Origin: Peristeroidobacter agariperforans
GTDB taxonomy: Bacteria; Pseudomonadota; Gammaproteobacteria; Steroidobacterales; Steroidobacteraceae
Reading direction: 5' to 3'
Assembly (NCBI RefSeq): GCF_004138335.1
Contig: NZ_RYFW01000002.1
Location: 1,841,501 to 1,905,500 of the forward strand
DNA: 64,000 nucleotides
The notes under the pieces are model-generated. The model was not told the DNA's origin and ran no database searches. It saw only the letters and a program-made list of their open reading frames with translations. The position numbers were made by a program, and so were the translations under genes. Below, one piece after another: positions 51,224-63,647 of the stretch; position 1 is the stretch's first letter; each line of letters starts with the position of its first letter.

Positions 51224-53383
51224 TCACGGCTTCGGCGGCGGCGATTGCTCCGGCAGCGGCTCGGTCTGCGCAGGCGGCGGCTGCTCCTCGGGATTCGTGC
51301 CGGGCGCTGGCGCCGCAGCACCCGCGGTCGGGTCGGCGTATTTCGCCAGATCCTCGATGGGAGGCAACAACGGTTGCCGCTCGCCGGGCAGCAGCGTCAC
51401 CTTGCCGCCCTTCCTACGCTGCAGCTGCTGATCTCGCAGCACGTTGTACTTGGCGCTGGTCGTGATGGCCGCGGCCACGCCATCGCGCAAGATGGTCGGA
51501 CGGATGAACACCATCAGATTGCGCTTTTCCTTCGAACCGTTTCGAGTCTTGAACAACTCACCGATGATCGGAATATTGCCGAGGATGGGCACGCGGGCCT
51601 CGCCCTCGTTCACGGTATCGGTGATCAAGCCGCCGAGCACGATCATCCCGCCGTCCTCGACCAGCACCGTCGTGGAGATCGTGCGCTTGTTGGTGATCAA
51701 GTCGACCGCGCCGGCCACGCCCTGAGTCAGGTTGGAGTTTTCCTGCTCGATCTTCAGCTGTACCGCCGTGCCTTCGTTGATCTGCGGCGTGATCTTCAGA
51801 ATGTTGCCGACCTCTTCGCGCTGAATGGTCTGGAACGGATTGACCGAGCCCTGATTGGTCGTGCCGGTGTTGGTGTATTGACCGGTGATGAACGGCACTT
51901 CCTGCGCGACCTTGATCTCGGCCTCTTCGTTATCGAGCGTCGTGATCGAAGGCGTTTGCAGGATGTTGCTGCTGCCGTCGTTGCGCAGCGCGCGTAACAA
52001 CACGGCGAAGTTCAGGCCGCCGTCTTCGATCATGCCCGCGCCGAGCGTGAGACCCGTCGGCAGTCCCACGCTTCCAGACTCCAGCACGTCCGGATTGATG
52101 ATGGCGGAGGCGAGGCTGCCGAGACTGGTGCCGCCCACGTCCTGGTTGAAGGTGCCGATCGGAATCGTGCTGCCTTGCTCTTCGCTGAACACAGCCCAGT
52201 TCACACCGAGCTCGGCGGCGCGCGACTGCGTGATCTCGACCAGGATGGCTTCGAGGTGCACCTGCGCGCGACGAATGTCGAGCTTGTCCACCACGCCCAT
52301 GATCTGGCGCATCATCTTCGGCGCCGCGGTCACGACGATGGCGTTGGTTTGTTTGTCGGCCCAGATCGTCGTGTTGCGATCCTGGGCTGCGGCTGGACCG
52401 GCGGCGCCGCCTGGCGCGCCCGGGGCCCCCGGCGCGGCCTGCGTAATGCCAGTGACTTGTTCCTTGAGCTTGCCTGCGATCTGCTCGGCGTCGGCGTAAT
52501 TCAAATAGCGAACCTGCGTGTCGCCGCCCGACTCGAGCGGCGTGTCCAGGTGCATCACGAGGCCCTTCAAGCGCAGACGCTGACCTTTCTCGCCGGAGAT
52601 CAGCACGCTGTTGGTGCGATCGTCGGCGACGAGCTTCGCCGCCATGCCTGGTGCTTCGCCTTGTTGTTGCGCGCCCTGCGACAGCGTGTTCACGACGCGC
52701 ACGATGTCCGCGGCGCTCGCATTCTCGAGACGCACGATTTCGATTTCCTCATCGCCGCCCTGATCCAGGCGCTGCACAATGCGCATGATGCGTGCGATGT
52801 TGTTGGCGCGATCCGAGACGATCAGCATGTTGGAGGCGGGGTAGGCGACCAGGTGACCGTTCTGCGGGATCAATGGACGCAGCACCGGCACCAGCTGCGC
52901 GGCATTGATGTTACGAACGGAGATGACCTGCGTGACGACCTCGTCCGAATTCGGATTGACGCTCGAGGGCAGATCGTTGCCCGGGATCTGACGCGCGTTC
53001 GCGTCCGGCAGAATCTTGATGTTGTCGCCGCTGGGCACCGCGATGAAGCCGTGCACCTGCAGGATCGACAGGAACGTCTGATAGAACGCATCGGGCGTCA
53101 TCGGCGTTGAGGAGCGGATCGTCACCTGGGCACGCACGCGAGGGTCGACGATGAACGTCTTGCCGGTGATCGTCGCGACCGCATCGATGATTTCGGTCAG
53201 CTCGGCATCGCGAAACGCCGGCGTGATCGTCGCCTGCTGCGAAGGCTGCTGCTGCTGTTGTTGCGCCGTGGCCGAAACGCAGGTCAGCAGACACGTCATG
53301 GTTAGCGCGAGCAGGCCGGAGCGCTTGCCGCTGAGCACGCTCGCCGGCTTCCCTGCAGCTGGGGTGGTTGAAGAAATCGTCAT
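51224..53383 (-). CDS. gspD: Type II secretion secretin GspD
   Basis: The product has 719 residues: a signal ([17 protein letters not shown]), N0-N3 domains ([48 protein letters not shown]) and the secretin barrel ([39 protein letters not shown]). A Gly/Ala/Pro-rich tail follows. The ATG 53383 follows AGGA; ATG 53440 overlaps the gspC stop (ATGA) and is an alternative. Confidence 0.9.
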   Translation of the reverse strand: MTISSTTPAAGKPASVLSGKRSGLLALTMTCLLTCVSATAQQQQQQPSQQATITPAFRDAELTEIIDAVATITGKTFIVDPRVRAQVTIRSSTPMTPDAFYQTFLSILQVHGFIAVPSGDNIKILPDANARQIPGNDLPSSVNPNSDEVVTQVISVRNINAAQLVPVLRPLIPQNGHLVAYPASNMLIVSDRANNIARIMRIVQRLDQGGDEEIEIVRLENASAADIVRVVNTLSQGAQQQGEAPGMAAKLVADDRTNSVLISGEKGQRLRLKGLVMHLDTPLESGGDTQVRYLNYADAEQIAGKLKEQVTGITQAAPGAPGAPGGAAGPAAAQDRNTTIWADKQTNAIVVTAAPKMMRQIMGVVDKLDIRRAQVHLEAILVEITQSRAAELGVNWAVFSEEQGSTIPIGTFNQDVGGTSLGSLASAIINPDVLESGSVGLPTGLTLGAGMIEDGGLNFAVLLRALRNDGSSNILQTPSITTLDNEEAEIKVAQEVPFITGQYTNTGTTNQGSVNPFQTIQREEVGNILKITPQINEGTAVQLKIEQENSNLTQGVAGAVDLITNKRTISTTVLVEDGGMIVLGGLITDTVNEGEARVPILGNIPIIGELFKTRNGSKEKRNLMVFIRPTILRDGVAAAITTSAKYNVLRDQQLQRRKGGKVTLLPGERQPLLPPIEDLAKYADPTAGAAAPAPGTNPEEQPPPAQTEPLPEQSPPPKP

Positions 53384-53436
53384 GGACGGTCCTTGACTAC
53401 GCAAAGTCAGACGTTCGTTCTTGGAAACGCGGCCAC

Positions 53437-54384
53437 TCATTCGGCGGGCGGCTGCGGTGTATTCGGGCGTTGCGTCGGGCGCGGCGGCTGACCGCCGTTG
53501 GCGTCGGGCACATTGATCTGCGCCATGTTCAGCGACAGGTCCTGCGTCTGCCCGTTGCGCTCGACCGTCACGTTCACCTGGCCGGCGCTGCCGATGGTGT
53601 TGAAGATCTCCGCGCCCCGCTGCGGATCGTCCAACGGCGTGCCATTGATCGCCAGGATCAGATCGCCCGGCACGAGCCCGAGCTTGCTGAACTGGGCGCG
53701 GTTACGGCCGGGATAGACCCGATAGCCCCGCTGCACGCCGTTGGCGAACACCGGCTGCGGCCGGATGATTTCGGCAAAAGCGCTCGGATTGGTCTCGGCC
53801 ATGCGTCGTAAGTTTTCCGCGACTGGATTCTGCTGGGGCGTCGGCGGGCGATTGATGACCAGCGCGGCTGAGTTGCGCTTCGGCAATGAGAGCGCCTCGA
53901 GGTTGCCGCTGCGGTCGAGGATCACCCTGTCGATGTACACCGAGTGCAGCTTGAGGCCGGGCCGGACCATGCTGCCGACCGCGAAGACTTTGGCCGCCTG
54001 CGCCGACTCACCGATGATGGCCAGGCCCTTGGCCGGATCCTCGGAGGCGAAAACCGCCGACAGCACCAGGTTCGCCTGCGACGCCGGGGCATTGGCCGCA
54101 TCGGGCGCAGCTGGGGCTTCCGCCACATCGAACAGATGCGCGTTCACGATTGCCTGAATGTCCACGCCACTGCGGACCGGTGCAACGTTTACCGGCGGCG
54201 GCGCCGTAACGGGTTGAGGTTGCGGCCCGCGATCCAATAACAGCCAGGTGAGCTGAACGAGTTGCCAGGCAATGGCGATCACCAGCACCACCATCACGAC
54301 CTGCGGCGCGGTACGCGACAGCCGGTCGAGCCACTGCTGCGGCGTGAGGTCCTGAAATTCGTGCAATTTTGCGGACAGCGGCAT
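53437..54384 (-). CDS. gspC: Type II secretion protein GspC
   Basis: The product has 315 residues: one N-terminal membrane helix (VVMVVLVIAIAWQLVQLTWLLL), a periplasmic HR domain (ANLVLSAVFASEDPAKGLAIIG) and a C-terminal PDZ-like region (GYRVYPGRNRAQFSKLGLVPGDLILAINGTPLDDP). It links the secretin to the inner-membrane platform and heads gspCDEF. Confidence 0.9.
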   Translation of the reverse strand: MPLSAKLHEFQDLTPQQWLDRLSRTAPQVVMVVLVIAIAWQLVQLTWLLLDRGPQPQPVTAPPPVNVAPVRSGVDIQAIVNAHLFDVAEAPAAPDAANAPASQANLVLSAVFASEDPAKGLAIIGESAQAAKVFAVGSMVRPGLKLHSVYIDRVILDRSGNLEALSLPKRNSAALVINRPPTPQQNPVAENLRRMAETNPSAFAEIIRPQPVFANGVQRGYRVYPGRNRAQFSKLGLVPGDLILAINGTPLDDPQRGAEIFNTIGSAGQVNVTVERNGQTQDLSLNMAQINVPDANGGQPPRPTQRPNTPQPPAE

Positions 54385-54429
54385 CGTTCGAATACGCGAC
54401 CAAGTTAAGCGACCGAGGTTCTCATCGAC

Positions 54430-54452
54430 CCTATTCGCAGACCTATTCGCAG
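54430..54452. repeat. Tandem 11-bp repeat before gspC
   Basis: CCTATTCGCAG occurs at 54430-54440 and 54442-54452, period 12, about 50 bases upstream of gspC. A role in gspC regulation is possible. Confidence 0.35.
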
Positions 54453-54764
54453 CCAGGAGCGGATCAGTGCTGGCCGCGTGTCAGCGCCGGCGACGGCGGC
54501 CTGACACGACATGATACGGAGTGGCGTTAGTTTGTCACAAGAGATTGTTCCCATTGATGAAAACACTGTCGCAAATGCCCGAATCCGTAATCCGGGGGTG
54601 ACAGCCAGCGCCGACGCCCAAAGCAGCATCGATCTTAGTCCGCAAGTTCGGCTCGCGTCGTGACGCGTCGCCGCGTCAGGCCTCGGCTTTGGAGCCGAGA
54701 CACCCGCTGTTGATCGCGATTGGACCGCCGTCTGGCGCCGAAGTGCGGTGCGTCGGATGCTGCC

Positions 54765-54793
54765 TTGTATTGTCTGAAGTTCCCCCCTATAAA
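54765..54793 (+). promoter_or_regulatory. clpS promoter
   Basis: TTGTAT (54765-54770) and TATAAA (54788-54793) are 17 bases apart, a good sigma-70 match, 28 bases before the clpS start. Confidence 0.6.
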
Positions 54794-54821
54794 GAGTGCG
54801 AACTGGTAGCGCGCTAAGTTG

Positions 54822-55139
54822 ATGACGGAAGAGAGCACACGGCATGAGCGGGAACTGGTCGCCGAGGAAGCCGAGCCCAAGCTCAAGCGGCCTCCGTTGT
54901 ATCAGGTGGTCCTGCTGAACGACGACTACACGCCCATGGAATTCGTCGTGGACGTGCTGGAACGCATCTTCGGCATGGATCGCACGACCGCTACGCGCGT
55001 TATGCTTGAAGTACATACCAAGGGCAAAGGGGTGTGCGGCGTCTTCACCTTCGAAATCGCCGAGACCAAGGTCGCGCAGGTGACCACATATGCGCGTCAG
55101 CACCAGCACCCTCTGTTGTGCACGATGGAAGAAACGTGA
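54822..55139 (+). CDS. clpS: ClpS adaptor
   Basis: N-end rule adaptor delivering substrates to ClpA. The product has 105 residues: [44 protein letters not shown] and [15 protein letters not shown]. The hallmark Asn-Asp and Met/His sites are in place. It is 121 bp before clpA. ATG 54822 is used. Confidence 0.92.
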   Translation: MTEESTRHERELVAEEAEPKLKRPPLYQVVLLNDDYTPMEFVVDVLERIFGMDRTTATRVMLEVHTKGKGVCGVFTFEIAETKVAQVTTYARQHQHPLLCTMEET

Positions 55140-55260
55140 AGAGGTTCACCGCATCCATTCGCGCCCCTGTCAGTCTGGAAACCGCCAGCGGTCCAGGCCC
55201 GAACCTCCGGCGCAGGCGGCGGTCCACTCTGTAGTTGGTTAGGTATTTGAGAGTCAGTCC

Positions 55261-57543
55261 GTGTTAAGCAGCGAACTCGAAATCTGTCTCAACGAGGCTT
55301 TCCAGTCGGCGCGCGAAGCGCGGCACGAGTTCATGACCGTGGAGCATTTGCTGCTCGCGATCGTGGACACGCCGAAAGTCCGGGAAATTCTCCGCGCCTG
55401 CGGCGCCGATGTCGCTCGGCTGCGCAAGGACCTGAAGGATTTCATCGATCAAACCACACCGCGGTTAAAGGATGATGACGATCGCGAAGTGCAGCCGACG
55501 CTGGGCTTCCAGCGCGTCCTGCAACGCGCGGTGTTCCATGTGCAGTCGAGCGGCAAGAAGGAAGTGACCGCGGCCAATGTGCTCGTGGCGATTTTCAGCG
55601 AGAAGCACTCGCACGCGGCCTATCTGCTGTCGATGCAGGACGTGGCCCGTCTCGACGTCGTCAACTACATCTCCCATGGCCTCTCGAAGATTGCCGAGGA
55701 CCGTCCCGATAAAGAGGAATCCTCACCGGGCACCGAAGCCGAGCGGGGCGAGCCCGATGGCGGCACCGCGCTCGAGAAGTTCACGACCAATCTGAACAAG
55801 CAGGCGATGGAAGGGCGCATCGATCCGCTGATCGGGCGCAAGACCGAGATCGAGCGCACCGTCGAGATCCTGTGCCGTCGTCGCAAGAACAACCCGCTGT
55901 ACGTCGGTGAAGCCGGCGTCGGCAAGACCGCGATCGCCGAAGGCCTCGCGCGCATGATCATCGAGGACAAGGTGCCCGAGGTGCTCTCCGACAGCACCGT
56001 GTATTCGCTCGACATGGGCGCGTTGATCGCCGGCACCAAGTATCGCGGCGATTTCGAGAAGCGCTTGAAGAGCGTGCTCAGCGAGTTGAAGAAGAACCCG
56101 GGCTCGATCCTGTTCATCGACGAGATCCACACCGTGATCGGCGCGGGCGCCGCCTCGGGCGGCGTGATGGATGCGTCCAATCTGATCAAGCCGGCGCTCG
56201 CCAACGGTGAGCTGCGCTGCATTGGCTCGACGACCTACAGCGAATACCGGGGCATCTTCGAGAAGGATCACGCATTGGCGCGTCGCTTCCAGAAGATCGA
56301 TATCGTGGAGCCCACGGTGCCGGAGACGATCGAGATCCTGAAGGGTCTTCGCACGCGCTTCGAAGAGCATCACAACGTGAAGTACGCCGATGACGCGTTG
56401 GCGTCGGCGGCGGAGCTTGCTGCGCGTCACATCAACGATCGTCAGCTGCCCGACAAGGCCATCGACGTGATCGACGAGGCGGGCGCGCGTCTGCGCCTGA
56501 AGCCCGAAGGCGAGCGCGAGACGACGGTGACGACGCAGATGATCGAGGACGTCGTGGCGCGCATCGCGCGCATCCCGCCGAAGAACGTCTCGACCTCGGA
56601 CAAGGATGTGCTCAAGAACCTCGAGCGCAACTTGAAGCTGGTCATCTTCGGCCAGGATCCGGCGATCGATTCGCTGGCATCCGCGATCAAGATGTCCCGC
56701 TCGGGCCTGGGCGATCAGCGCAAGCCGGTCGGCTCGTTCCTGTTCGCAGGTCCGACCGGCGTCGGCAAGACCGAAGTCACGCGTCAGCTCGCCATTGCCC
56801 TTGGCGTCGAGCTGATCCGCTTCGACATGTCCGAATACATGGAGCGTCACACGGTGTCGCGCCTGATCGGTGCGCCTCCGGGATATGTGGGCTTCGACCA
56901 GGGCGGCCTGCTCACCGAGGCGATCAACAAGCATCCGCACTCGGTGCTGCTGCTCGACGAAATCGAAAAGGCGCACCCGGACGTGTTCAACCTGCTGCTG
57001 CAGGTCATGGACCACGGCACGCTCACCGACAACAACGGCCGCAAGGCGGACTTCCGCCACGTGGTCATTGTCATGACGACCAACGCGGGCGCGTTCGAGA
57101 TGAATCGGCCGTCGATCGGCTTCACGCAGCAGGATCACGCCACCGACGGGATGGAGGCGATCAAGCGCATGTTCACGCCCGAGTTCCGCAACCGCCTGGA
57201 CGGCATCATCCAGTTCAATGGCCTCGATCCGCGCACCATTCAGCGCGTGGTCGACAAGTTGCTGGTGGAAGTGGAGGCACAGCTCGAGCAGAAGGGCGTG
57301 CAGCTGCACATCGACGACACGGCGCGCGAGTGGATGGCGCGCAAGGGCTACGATCCGAAGATGGGCGCGCGGCCGATGGCTCGCGTGATCCAGGAAGCGA
57401 TCAAGCGCCCGCTCGCCGAAGAGCTACTGTTCGGACGCTTGGTCGGCGGCGGCCACGCGTTCGTGACGGTCGGCCCGGACGACAAGCTCAAAGTCGAGGC
57501 GCGCGCGGATACCGAGCAGGCGCTCCTCGAGGAATCGAAGTAA
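55261..57543 (+). CDS. clpA: ClpA ATPase
   Basis: AAA+ unfoldase of the ClpAP protease. The product has 760 residues from GTG 55261: an N-domain (LNEAFQSAREARHEFMTVEHLLLAIVD), AAA-1 with GEAGVGKTAIAEGLA, and AAA-2 with GPTGVGKTEVTRQLA, DEIEKAHPDVFNLLLQ. The C-terminal GARPMARVIQEAIKRPLAEELLFG fits ClpA. It follows clpS. Confidence 0.92.
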   Translation: MLSSELEICLNEAFQSAREARHEFMTVEHLLLAIVDTPKVREILRACGADVARLRKDLKDFIDQTTPRLKDDDDREVQPTLGFQRVLQRAVFHVQSSGKKEVTAANVLVAIFSEKHSHAAYLLSMQDVARLDVVNYISHGLSKIAEDRPDKEESSPGTEAERGEPDGGTALEKFTTNLNKQAMEGRIDPLIGRKTEIERTVEILCRRRKNNPLYVGEAGVGKTAIAEGLARMIIEDKVPEVLSDSTVYSLDMGALIAGTKYRGDFEKRLKSVLSELKKNPGSILFIDEIHTVIGAGAASGGVMDASNLIKPALANGELRCIGSTTYSEYRGIFEKDHALARRFQKIDIVEPTVPETIEILKGLRTRFEEHHNVKYADDALASAAELAARHINDRQLPDKAIDVIDEAGARLRLKPEGERETTVTTQMIEDVVARIARIPPKNVSTSDKDVLKNLERNLKLVIFGQDPAIDSLASAIKMSRSGLGDQRKPVGSFLFAGPTGVGKTEVTRQLAIALGVELIRFDMSEYMERHTVSRLIGAPPGYVGFDQGGLLTEAINKHPHSVLLLDEIEKAHPDVFNLLLQVMDHGTLTDNNGRKADFRHVVIVMTTNAGAFEMNRPSIGFTQQDHATDGMEAIKRMFTPEFRNRLDGIIQFNGLDPRTIQRVVDKLLVEVEAQLEQKGVQLHIDDTAREWMARKGYDPKMGARPMARVIQEAIKRPLAEELLFGRLVGGGHAFVTVGPDDKLKVEARADTEQALLEESK

Positions 57544-57550
57544 GGCAGAT

Positions 57551-57569
57551 CGGCAGCAGCTAGCTGCCG
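57551..57569. terminator. Hairpin between clpA and infA
   Basis: CGGCAG/CTGCCG arms with a 7-base loop just after the clpA stop, between convergent genes. No strong T-run. Confidence 0.4.
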
Positions 57570-57626
57570 GTTGTTTGCGGAGGGCGAAATATCGACAGCG
57601 CGCAGGTGCGTCTGTCGAACAAGCTG

Positions 57627-57845
57627 TCAGCGGCCGCGGTACACGATGCGGCCCTTGGTCAGATCGTAGGGCGTGAGCTCTACGGTGACGGCGTCGCCGG
57701 TCAGGATGCGGATATAGTTCTTGCGCATCTTTCCCGAGATGTGCGCAATCACGGTGTGGCCGTTATTCAGCTGCACCTTGAATGTGGTATTCGGCAATGT
57801 GTCGATCACACGGCCTTCCATCTGAATCGCATCTTCTTTCGACAT
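57627..57845 (-). CDS. infA: Translation initiation factor IF-1
   Basis: The product has 72 residues, the usual length: [51 protein letters not shown], the S1-like OB fold of IF-1. It is in the conserved clpA-infA-aat neighbourhood, here convergent with clpA. Confidence 0.95.
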   Translation of the reverse strand: MSKEDAIQMEGRVIDTLPNTTFKVQLNNGHTVIAHISGKMRKNYIRILTGDAVTVELTPYDLTKGRIVYRGR

Positions 57846-58025
57846 GCACTCTCGATAACTATCCGGCAGGGCCCGCCGGCAGGGCGCGCGAATTGTGCAT
57901 AAAGGCCCTAGTCAATGCAATTGAGGGCAGCGCCTGCACGTCCATGGACCCGCGGCACGCGGGCACCCTGCCCGGCACCGGTCCCTGTTTTCGGGGTCCA
58001 GCCGCGGTTTGCCGCCATCAGTTCG

Positions 58026-58766
58026 TCATACGTTCGCAGGGCCTGCTTCGTTCCCGGCCGGGACGGCGACCTCGTTCCACAGGCGGGGCTCAAAGGGCCC
58101 GTCGAGGTGCGCATCCAGCGCCTGGGTGAAGTCCGCGCGCGGGATCATCTGGGCGCCCAGGCTCATCAGGTGCGGGGTCGACATCTGGCAGTCGATCATG
58201 TGGAAGCCGCGCGAAATCAGCTCCTCGCAGAGCCGTTTCAGCGCAACTTTGGAGGCATCTCGCTCCATGCTGAACATGGATTCGCCGAAGAACATGCGCC
58301 CGAGCGCGACGCCATACAGGCCGCCGACCAGCCGGTCGTCGAGCCAGGTTTCCACCGAATGCGCATAGCCCAGCTTGTGCAGCTTGATGTAGGCGGCGCG
58401 CATTTCCGGCGACAGCCAGGTGCCGCCCGGACGCAACTCACTGCTGCCGCAGGCGCGCACCACGTCGCGAAACGCCGTGTCCATGCGGGTGACAAAGCCG
58501 CGATTGCGGCTTGACTTGGCGAGACTCCGCGAGACCTTGAGCTGGTCCGGCATCAGGACCGCGCGCGGGTCCGGACACCACCACAGGATTGGCTGGCCGC
58601 GCGAGTACCAGGGAAAAATTCCGCGCCGATAGGCAGCAAGTAGTCGCATTGGCGACAAGTCGCCGCCGGCCGCGAGCAGGCCATCCGGTTCGACCAATGC
58701 TCGGTCAACCGGCGGAAAGGCGTCCGGGGAATCGTGTTCCGAAAGCCAGACAATCGAGCCGCGCAT
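58026..58766 (-). CDS. aat: Leucyl/phenylalanyl-tRNA-protein transferase
   Basis: Adds Leu or Phe to N-terminal basic residues for N-end rule degradation. The product has 246 residues: [49 protein letters not shown], and [35 protein letters not shown]. It is next to infA as in many gammaproteobacteria, with the FemAB-like gene upstream. Confidence 0.92.
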   Translation of the reverse strand: MRGSIVWLSEHDSPDAFPPVDRALVEPDGLLAAGGDLSPMRLLAAYRRGIFPWYSRGQPILWWCPDPRAVLMPDQLKVSRSLAKSSRNRGFVTRMDTAFRDVVRACGSSELRPGGTWLSPEMRAAYIKLHKLGYAHSVETWLDDRLVGGLYGVALGRMFFGESMFSMERDASKVALKRLCEELISRGFHMIDCQMSTPHLMSLGAQMIPRADFTQALDAHLDGPFEPRLWNEVAVPAGNEAGPANV

Positions 58767-58769
58767 GGG

Positions 58770-59915
58770 TCAAGGCCCTCGGTGGTACGGCGTATGTTCC
58801 TCGACCTGCAGGATATATTGATCGATCGCCGCGCGCTCATCATTTAGATAATGGTCGATGGCGCGTCGGAAGCGCGCATCGGCGATCCAATGCGCCGACC
58901 ACGTGGTGGTCGGCTCGAAACCGCGCGGCACCTTGTGTTCGCCTTGCGTGCCGGGCTCGAAATGCTGCAGCCCCTGCTCGATGCAGTACTCGATGCCCTG
59001 GTAGTAGCAGGTCTCGAAATGCAGGCTGTGATAGTTGGCGGCCGCGCCCCAATAGCGCCCGTAGAGCACATGGTCGCCGCGAAAGAAAATCGCGGTCGCG
59101 ATCGGGTGGCCTTGATACTCCGCGAGCTTGATCACGACGGACTGCGGCATCACCGCCGAGACGGTCTGGAAGAACTCGACGTTCAAGTAATGCTCGTGGC
59201 CGTGCGACTCGAACGTCGCCGCGGAAAAGCCGAACACGATGTTCCAGAGTTTCGCGTCCATCTCTCCGCCCGTGAGCGTGCGAAACGTCACGCCGCCTTC
59301 GCGAACGCGGCGACGCTCGCGCAATGCTTTCTTGCGCTTGTCGGAGCGGAACGTGGCGATGAAATCGTCGAATGTTTTGTAGCCGCGGTTGTGCCAGTGG
59401 AACTGACAATCCTTGCGCCACAGGTAACCTTCGTTACTCAGCGACGCGCGATCTTCATCGTTGAGGAACAAAAGGTGCGCGGATGAGAAGTGTTCGGACT
59501 TCGCATACATCAGCAGCTCCGTGCTCAACCGTGCGCGCACTGCCGGCGAGGCGCCCGGTGCGAGCAACAAACGAGGCCCGGTCGCCGGAGTGAAGGGCGG
59601 CATGCTCACGAGTTTCGGGTAGTAGGAGAGACCCGCCTGGTCGTAAGCGCGCGCCCAGCTCCAATCGAATACGAACTCGCCCCATGAATGACTCTTCCGG
59701 TACAGCGGCACCGCCGCGACCAGCTCACCGTGCTCTTCGAGCAGCAGATGATTGGGCAACCAGCCGGCTGCTTTACCAACGCAGCCGGCTTGCTCCATGG
59801 CCAGCAGAAATTCGTGCCGCACGAATGGATTGCCCCCAAGCGCCAGCGCATTCCATTGCGTGGCGGGGACGCGATTGATGCTGGTGACGATGCGCGCTTG
59901 CAGAGAGGCTGCCAT
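58770..59915 (-). CDS. FemAB/GNAT-like protein (DUF482)
   Basis: The product has 381 residues. It resembles the GNAT/FemAB-related DUF482 proteins: NPFVRHEFLLAMEQAGCV, FRSDKRKKALRERRRVREGGV and HFETCYYQGIEYCIEQGLQHFEPGTQGEHK. They are suspected transferases for peptidoglycan or cell-envelope biogenesis; function is unproven. The gene is three bases upstream of aat, with which it may be transcribed. Confidence 0.85.
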   Translation of the reverse strand: MAASLQARIVTSINRVPATQWNALALGGNPFVRHEFLLAMEQAGCVGKAAGWLPNHLLLEEHGELVAAVPLYRKSHSWGEFVFDWSWARAYDQAGLSYYPKLVSMPPFTPATGPRLLLAPGASPAVRARLSTELLMYAKSEHFSSAHLLFLNDEDRASLSNEGYLWRKDCQFHWHNRGYKTFDDFIATFRSDKRKKALRERRRVREGGVTFRTLTGGEMDAKLWNIVFGFSAATFESHGHEHYLNVEFFQTVSAVMPQSVVIKLAEYQGHPIATAIFFRGDHVLYGRYWGAAANYHSLHFETCYYQGIEYCIEQGLQHFEPGTQGEHKVPRGFEPTTTWSAHWIADARFRRAIDHYLNDERAAIDQYILQVEEHTPYHRGP

Positions 59916-60025
59916 TGGCCAGAGCTTACCGATCGGCCGGGCGAGGGCGCGCGTCGGCGCGCGCCGTCAGCTTCCCGTGGGATGACCGCAGCCGCGCTCC
60001 CTCGGGTCGCGCAGCTTTTCCGGCC

Positions 60026-61321
<1,296 letters not shown>

Positions 61322-63643
61322 TTGGCCAGTAGGGCTGAGGCTCGCAAGGGATTCGAGTTGGGGTCCACCGTCGTGCGCTCGTTGCGTGAGGGTGCGCTGT
61401 GGGTGTTCGGCGCGCTCGCACTGATCGTGCTCGCGGCGCTGCTGACGTACGACCGCCACGATCCATCGTTCGCGACGACCGGCGAACCCGGGCCGATCGC
61501 GAACATCATCGGTCCGTTGGGTGCGCACCTGGCGGGCCTGCTGGTGCTGCTGTTCGGCGCACCGGCGTTCCTGTTCCCGGTGATGATCGGATTCGCCGGC
61601 TGGCTGCTGTATCGGGATCGCAGTCAGGACGACGCGCAATCGCGCGCGACGCTCGCGTTTCGCGGGTTGGGCTTCTTGCTGACGCTCGCCACCAGCTGTG
61701 GTCTTGCGAGCCTGCACTTCACCATTCGCAGCTATCCGGATTCGGCGGGCGGCGTGCTCGGCTCGCTGGTGGGGCACGGGCTCGACTCGGGACTGAGCTT
61801 CTTGGGCGCGACGCTCATGCTGCTCGCCTTGTGGCTTGCGGGCGTGTCGCTGTTTATCGGTCATTCGTGGATTCACGTGATGGACGTCACCGGCCGCGCG
61901 ACGCTGCGTGCGTTCGAGTGGCTCTCGGGCCGACTCTCCACCGCTCGTGAGATCAAGCAGGGACGCGAAGTGAAAGAAGCGCGCAGCGAAGTCATTCGCG
62001 AAGAGAAGAAGCGCGTCGCCTCGCGTCCGCCGCCGAAGATCGAACCGATCGCGCCGAAGGTCGAGAAGAGCGAGCGCGTCGAGAAGGAGCGCCAGGTCGC
62101 GCTGTTCGAGGCGCCGCAGTCGAAGGAGCTGCCGCCGCTGTCGTTGCTCGATGATGCCCCGCCGCGCCAGCAGGGCTATTCGGCCGAAGCGCTCGAGGCC
62201 ATGTCGCGCCTGGTCGAGATCAAACTGCGTGATTTCGGTGTGGAAGCCGAAGTGGTCGCGGTGAATCCCGGCCCGGTGATCACGCGCTTCGAGCTGAATC
62301 TCGGCACGGGCGTCAAGGTCAGCCAGATCTCGAATCTCGCCAAGGATCTCGCGCGTGCGCTGTCCGCGATCAGCGTGCGCGTCGTGGAAGTCATTCCGGG
62401 CAAATCGACCGTGGGTCTGGAAATTCCCAACGAGAAGCGCGAGATCGTCACGTTGGGCGAAATCATCAAGTCGAAAGCCTACGATGACATGGCGTCGCCG
62501 CTCGCGCTGGTGCTCGGTAAGGACATCAGTGGTAGCCCGGTCTGCGCGGATCTGGCTCGCATGCCGCACCTGCTGGTCGGCGGTACGACGGGCTCGGGTA
62601 AATCGACCGCGGTCAACGCCATGGTGCTCTCGCTGCTCTACAAAGCATCGGCCGAGCACGTGCGTCTGATCATGATCGATCCGAAGATGCTGGAATTGTC
62701 GGTGTACGAGGGCATTCCGCATCTCCTGGCGCCGGTCGTCACCGACATGAAGGAAGCGGCCAACGCGCTGCGCTGGTGCGTGGCCGAGATGGAGCGGCGT
62801 TATCAACTGATGGCCGCGCTCGGCGTGCGAAACCTCGCCGGCTTCAATCGCAAGATCAAGGAATCGCAGGAGGCCAAGGAGCCGATCCGCGATCCGCTGT
62901 TGATGAAAATGCTGGGCCCCGAAGGCGATCCGAAGGAAGTGCCATTCCTCGAGCCGTTGCCGTTCATCGTCGTCATCGTCGATGAGTTGGCCGACATGAT
63001 GATGATCGTCGGCAAGAAGGTCGAAGAGCTGATTGCGCGTCTGGCGCAGAAGGCGCGTGCCTCGGGCATTCACCTGATTCTCGCCACCCAACGTCCGTCG
63101 GTGGACGTGATCACGGGCTTGATCAAAGCAAACATTCCGACCCGTATCGCCTTCCAGGTGTCGGCGAAAGTCGATTCGCGCACCATCCTGGATCAGATGG
63201 GCGCCGAGGCTCTGCTCGGTCACGGCGACATGTTGTTCCTGCAGCCGGGTACCTCGGTGCCGGTTCGCGTGCACGGTGCGTTCGTGTCGGACTCCGAGGT
63301 CCATCGCGTCGTCGGCAGCTTGAAGGGCGCATCGCCGCCGTCGTATGTAGATGAGATTCTGCGGGGACCTTCTACGCCGATTCCTGGTCTCAAAGGCGAG
63401 GACGACGAAGGAGGCGAAGGTGGCGAGGGTGGCGATGCGGAGTCGGATCCTTTGTACGATCAGGCCGTGAAGATCGTGGTCGAGTCGCGCAAGGCCTCGA
63501 TCTCGGGCGTGCAGCGTCGACTGAAGATTGGCTACAACCGCGCCGCGCGCATGATCGAAACCATGGAGGCGGCGGGCCTCGTCGGTCCGCTGCAGTCCAA
63601 TGGCTCGCGCGAAGTGCTGGCGCCGCCACCGGTGGAAGAGTAG
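61322..63643 (+). CDS. ftsK: DNA translocase FtsK
   Basis: The product has 773 residues from TTG 61322, preceded by GGGGTGA. It has about four N-terminal membrane helices ([42 protein letters not shown]), a Lys/Glu-rich linker, the motor ([18 protein letters not shown] Walker [15 protein letters not shown] Walker B) and the gamma domain ([27 protein letters not shown]). It is shorter than E. coli FtsK because of its linker. lolA follows four bases later. Confidence 0.92.
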   Translation: MASRAEARKGFELGSTVVRSLREGALWVFGALALIVLAALLTYDRHDPSFATTGEPGPIANIIGPLGAHLAGLLVLLFGAPAFLFPVMIGFAGWLLYRDRSQDDAQSRATLAFRGLGFLLTLATSCGLASLHFTIRSYPDSAGGVLGSLVGHGLDSGLSFLGATLMLLALWLAGVSLFIGHSWIHVMDVTGRATLRAFEWLSGRLSTAREIKQGREVKEARSEVIREEKKRVASRPPPKIEPIAPKVEKSERVEKERQVALFEAPQSKELPPLSLLDDAPPRQQGYSAEALEAMSRLVEIKLRDFGVEAEVVAVNPGPVITRFELNLGTGVKVSQISNLAKDLARALSAISVRVVEVIPGKSTVGLEIPNEKREIVTLGEIIKSKAYDDMASPLALVLGKDISGSPVCADLARMPHLLVGGTTGSGKSTAVNAMVLSLLYKASAEHVRLIMIDPKMLELSVYEGIPHLLAPVVTDMKEAANALRWCVAEMERRYQLMAALGVRNLAGFNRKIKESQEAKEPIRDPLLMKMLGPEGDPKEVPFLEPLPFIVVIVDELADMMMIVGKKVEELIARLAQKARASGIHLILATQRPSVDVITGLIKANIPTRIAFQVSAKVDSRTILDQMGAEALLGHGDMLFLQPGTSVPVRVHGAFVSDSEVHRVVGSLKGASPPSYVDEILRGPSTPIPGLKGEDDEGGEGGEGGDAESDPLYDQAVKIVVESRKASISGVQRRLKIGYNRAARMIETMEAAGLVGPLQSNGSREVLAPPPVEE

Positions 63644-63647
63644 GGCG

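Larger units (their letters stand above)
54385..54821. other. Divergent region between gspC and clpS
   Basis: About 440 bases without a gene. It holds a 12-bp tandem repeat (54430-54452) before gspC and a strong clpS promoter (54765-54793). Confidence 0.5.
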
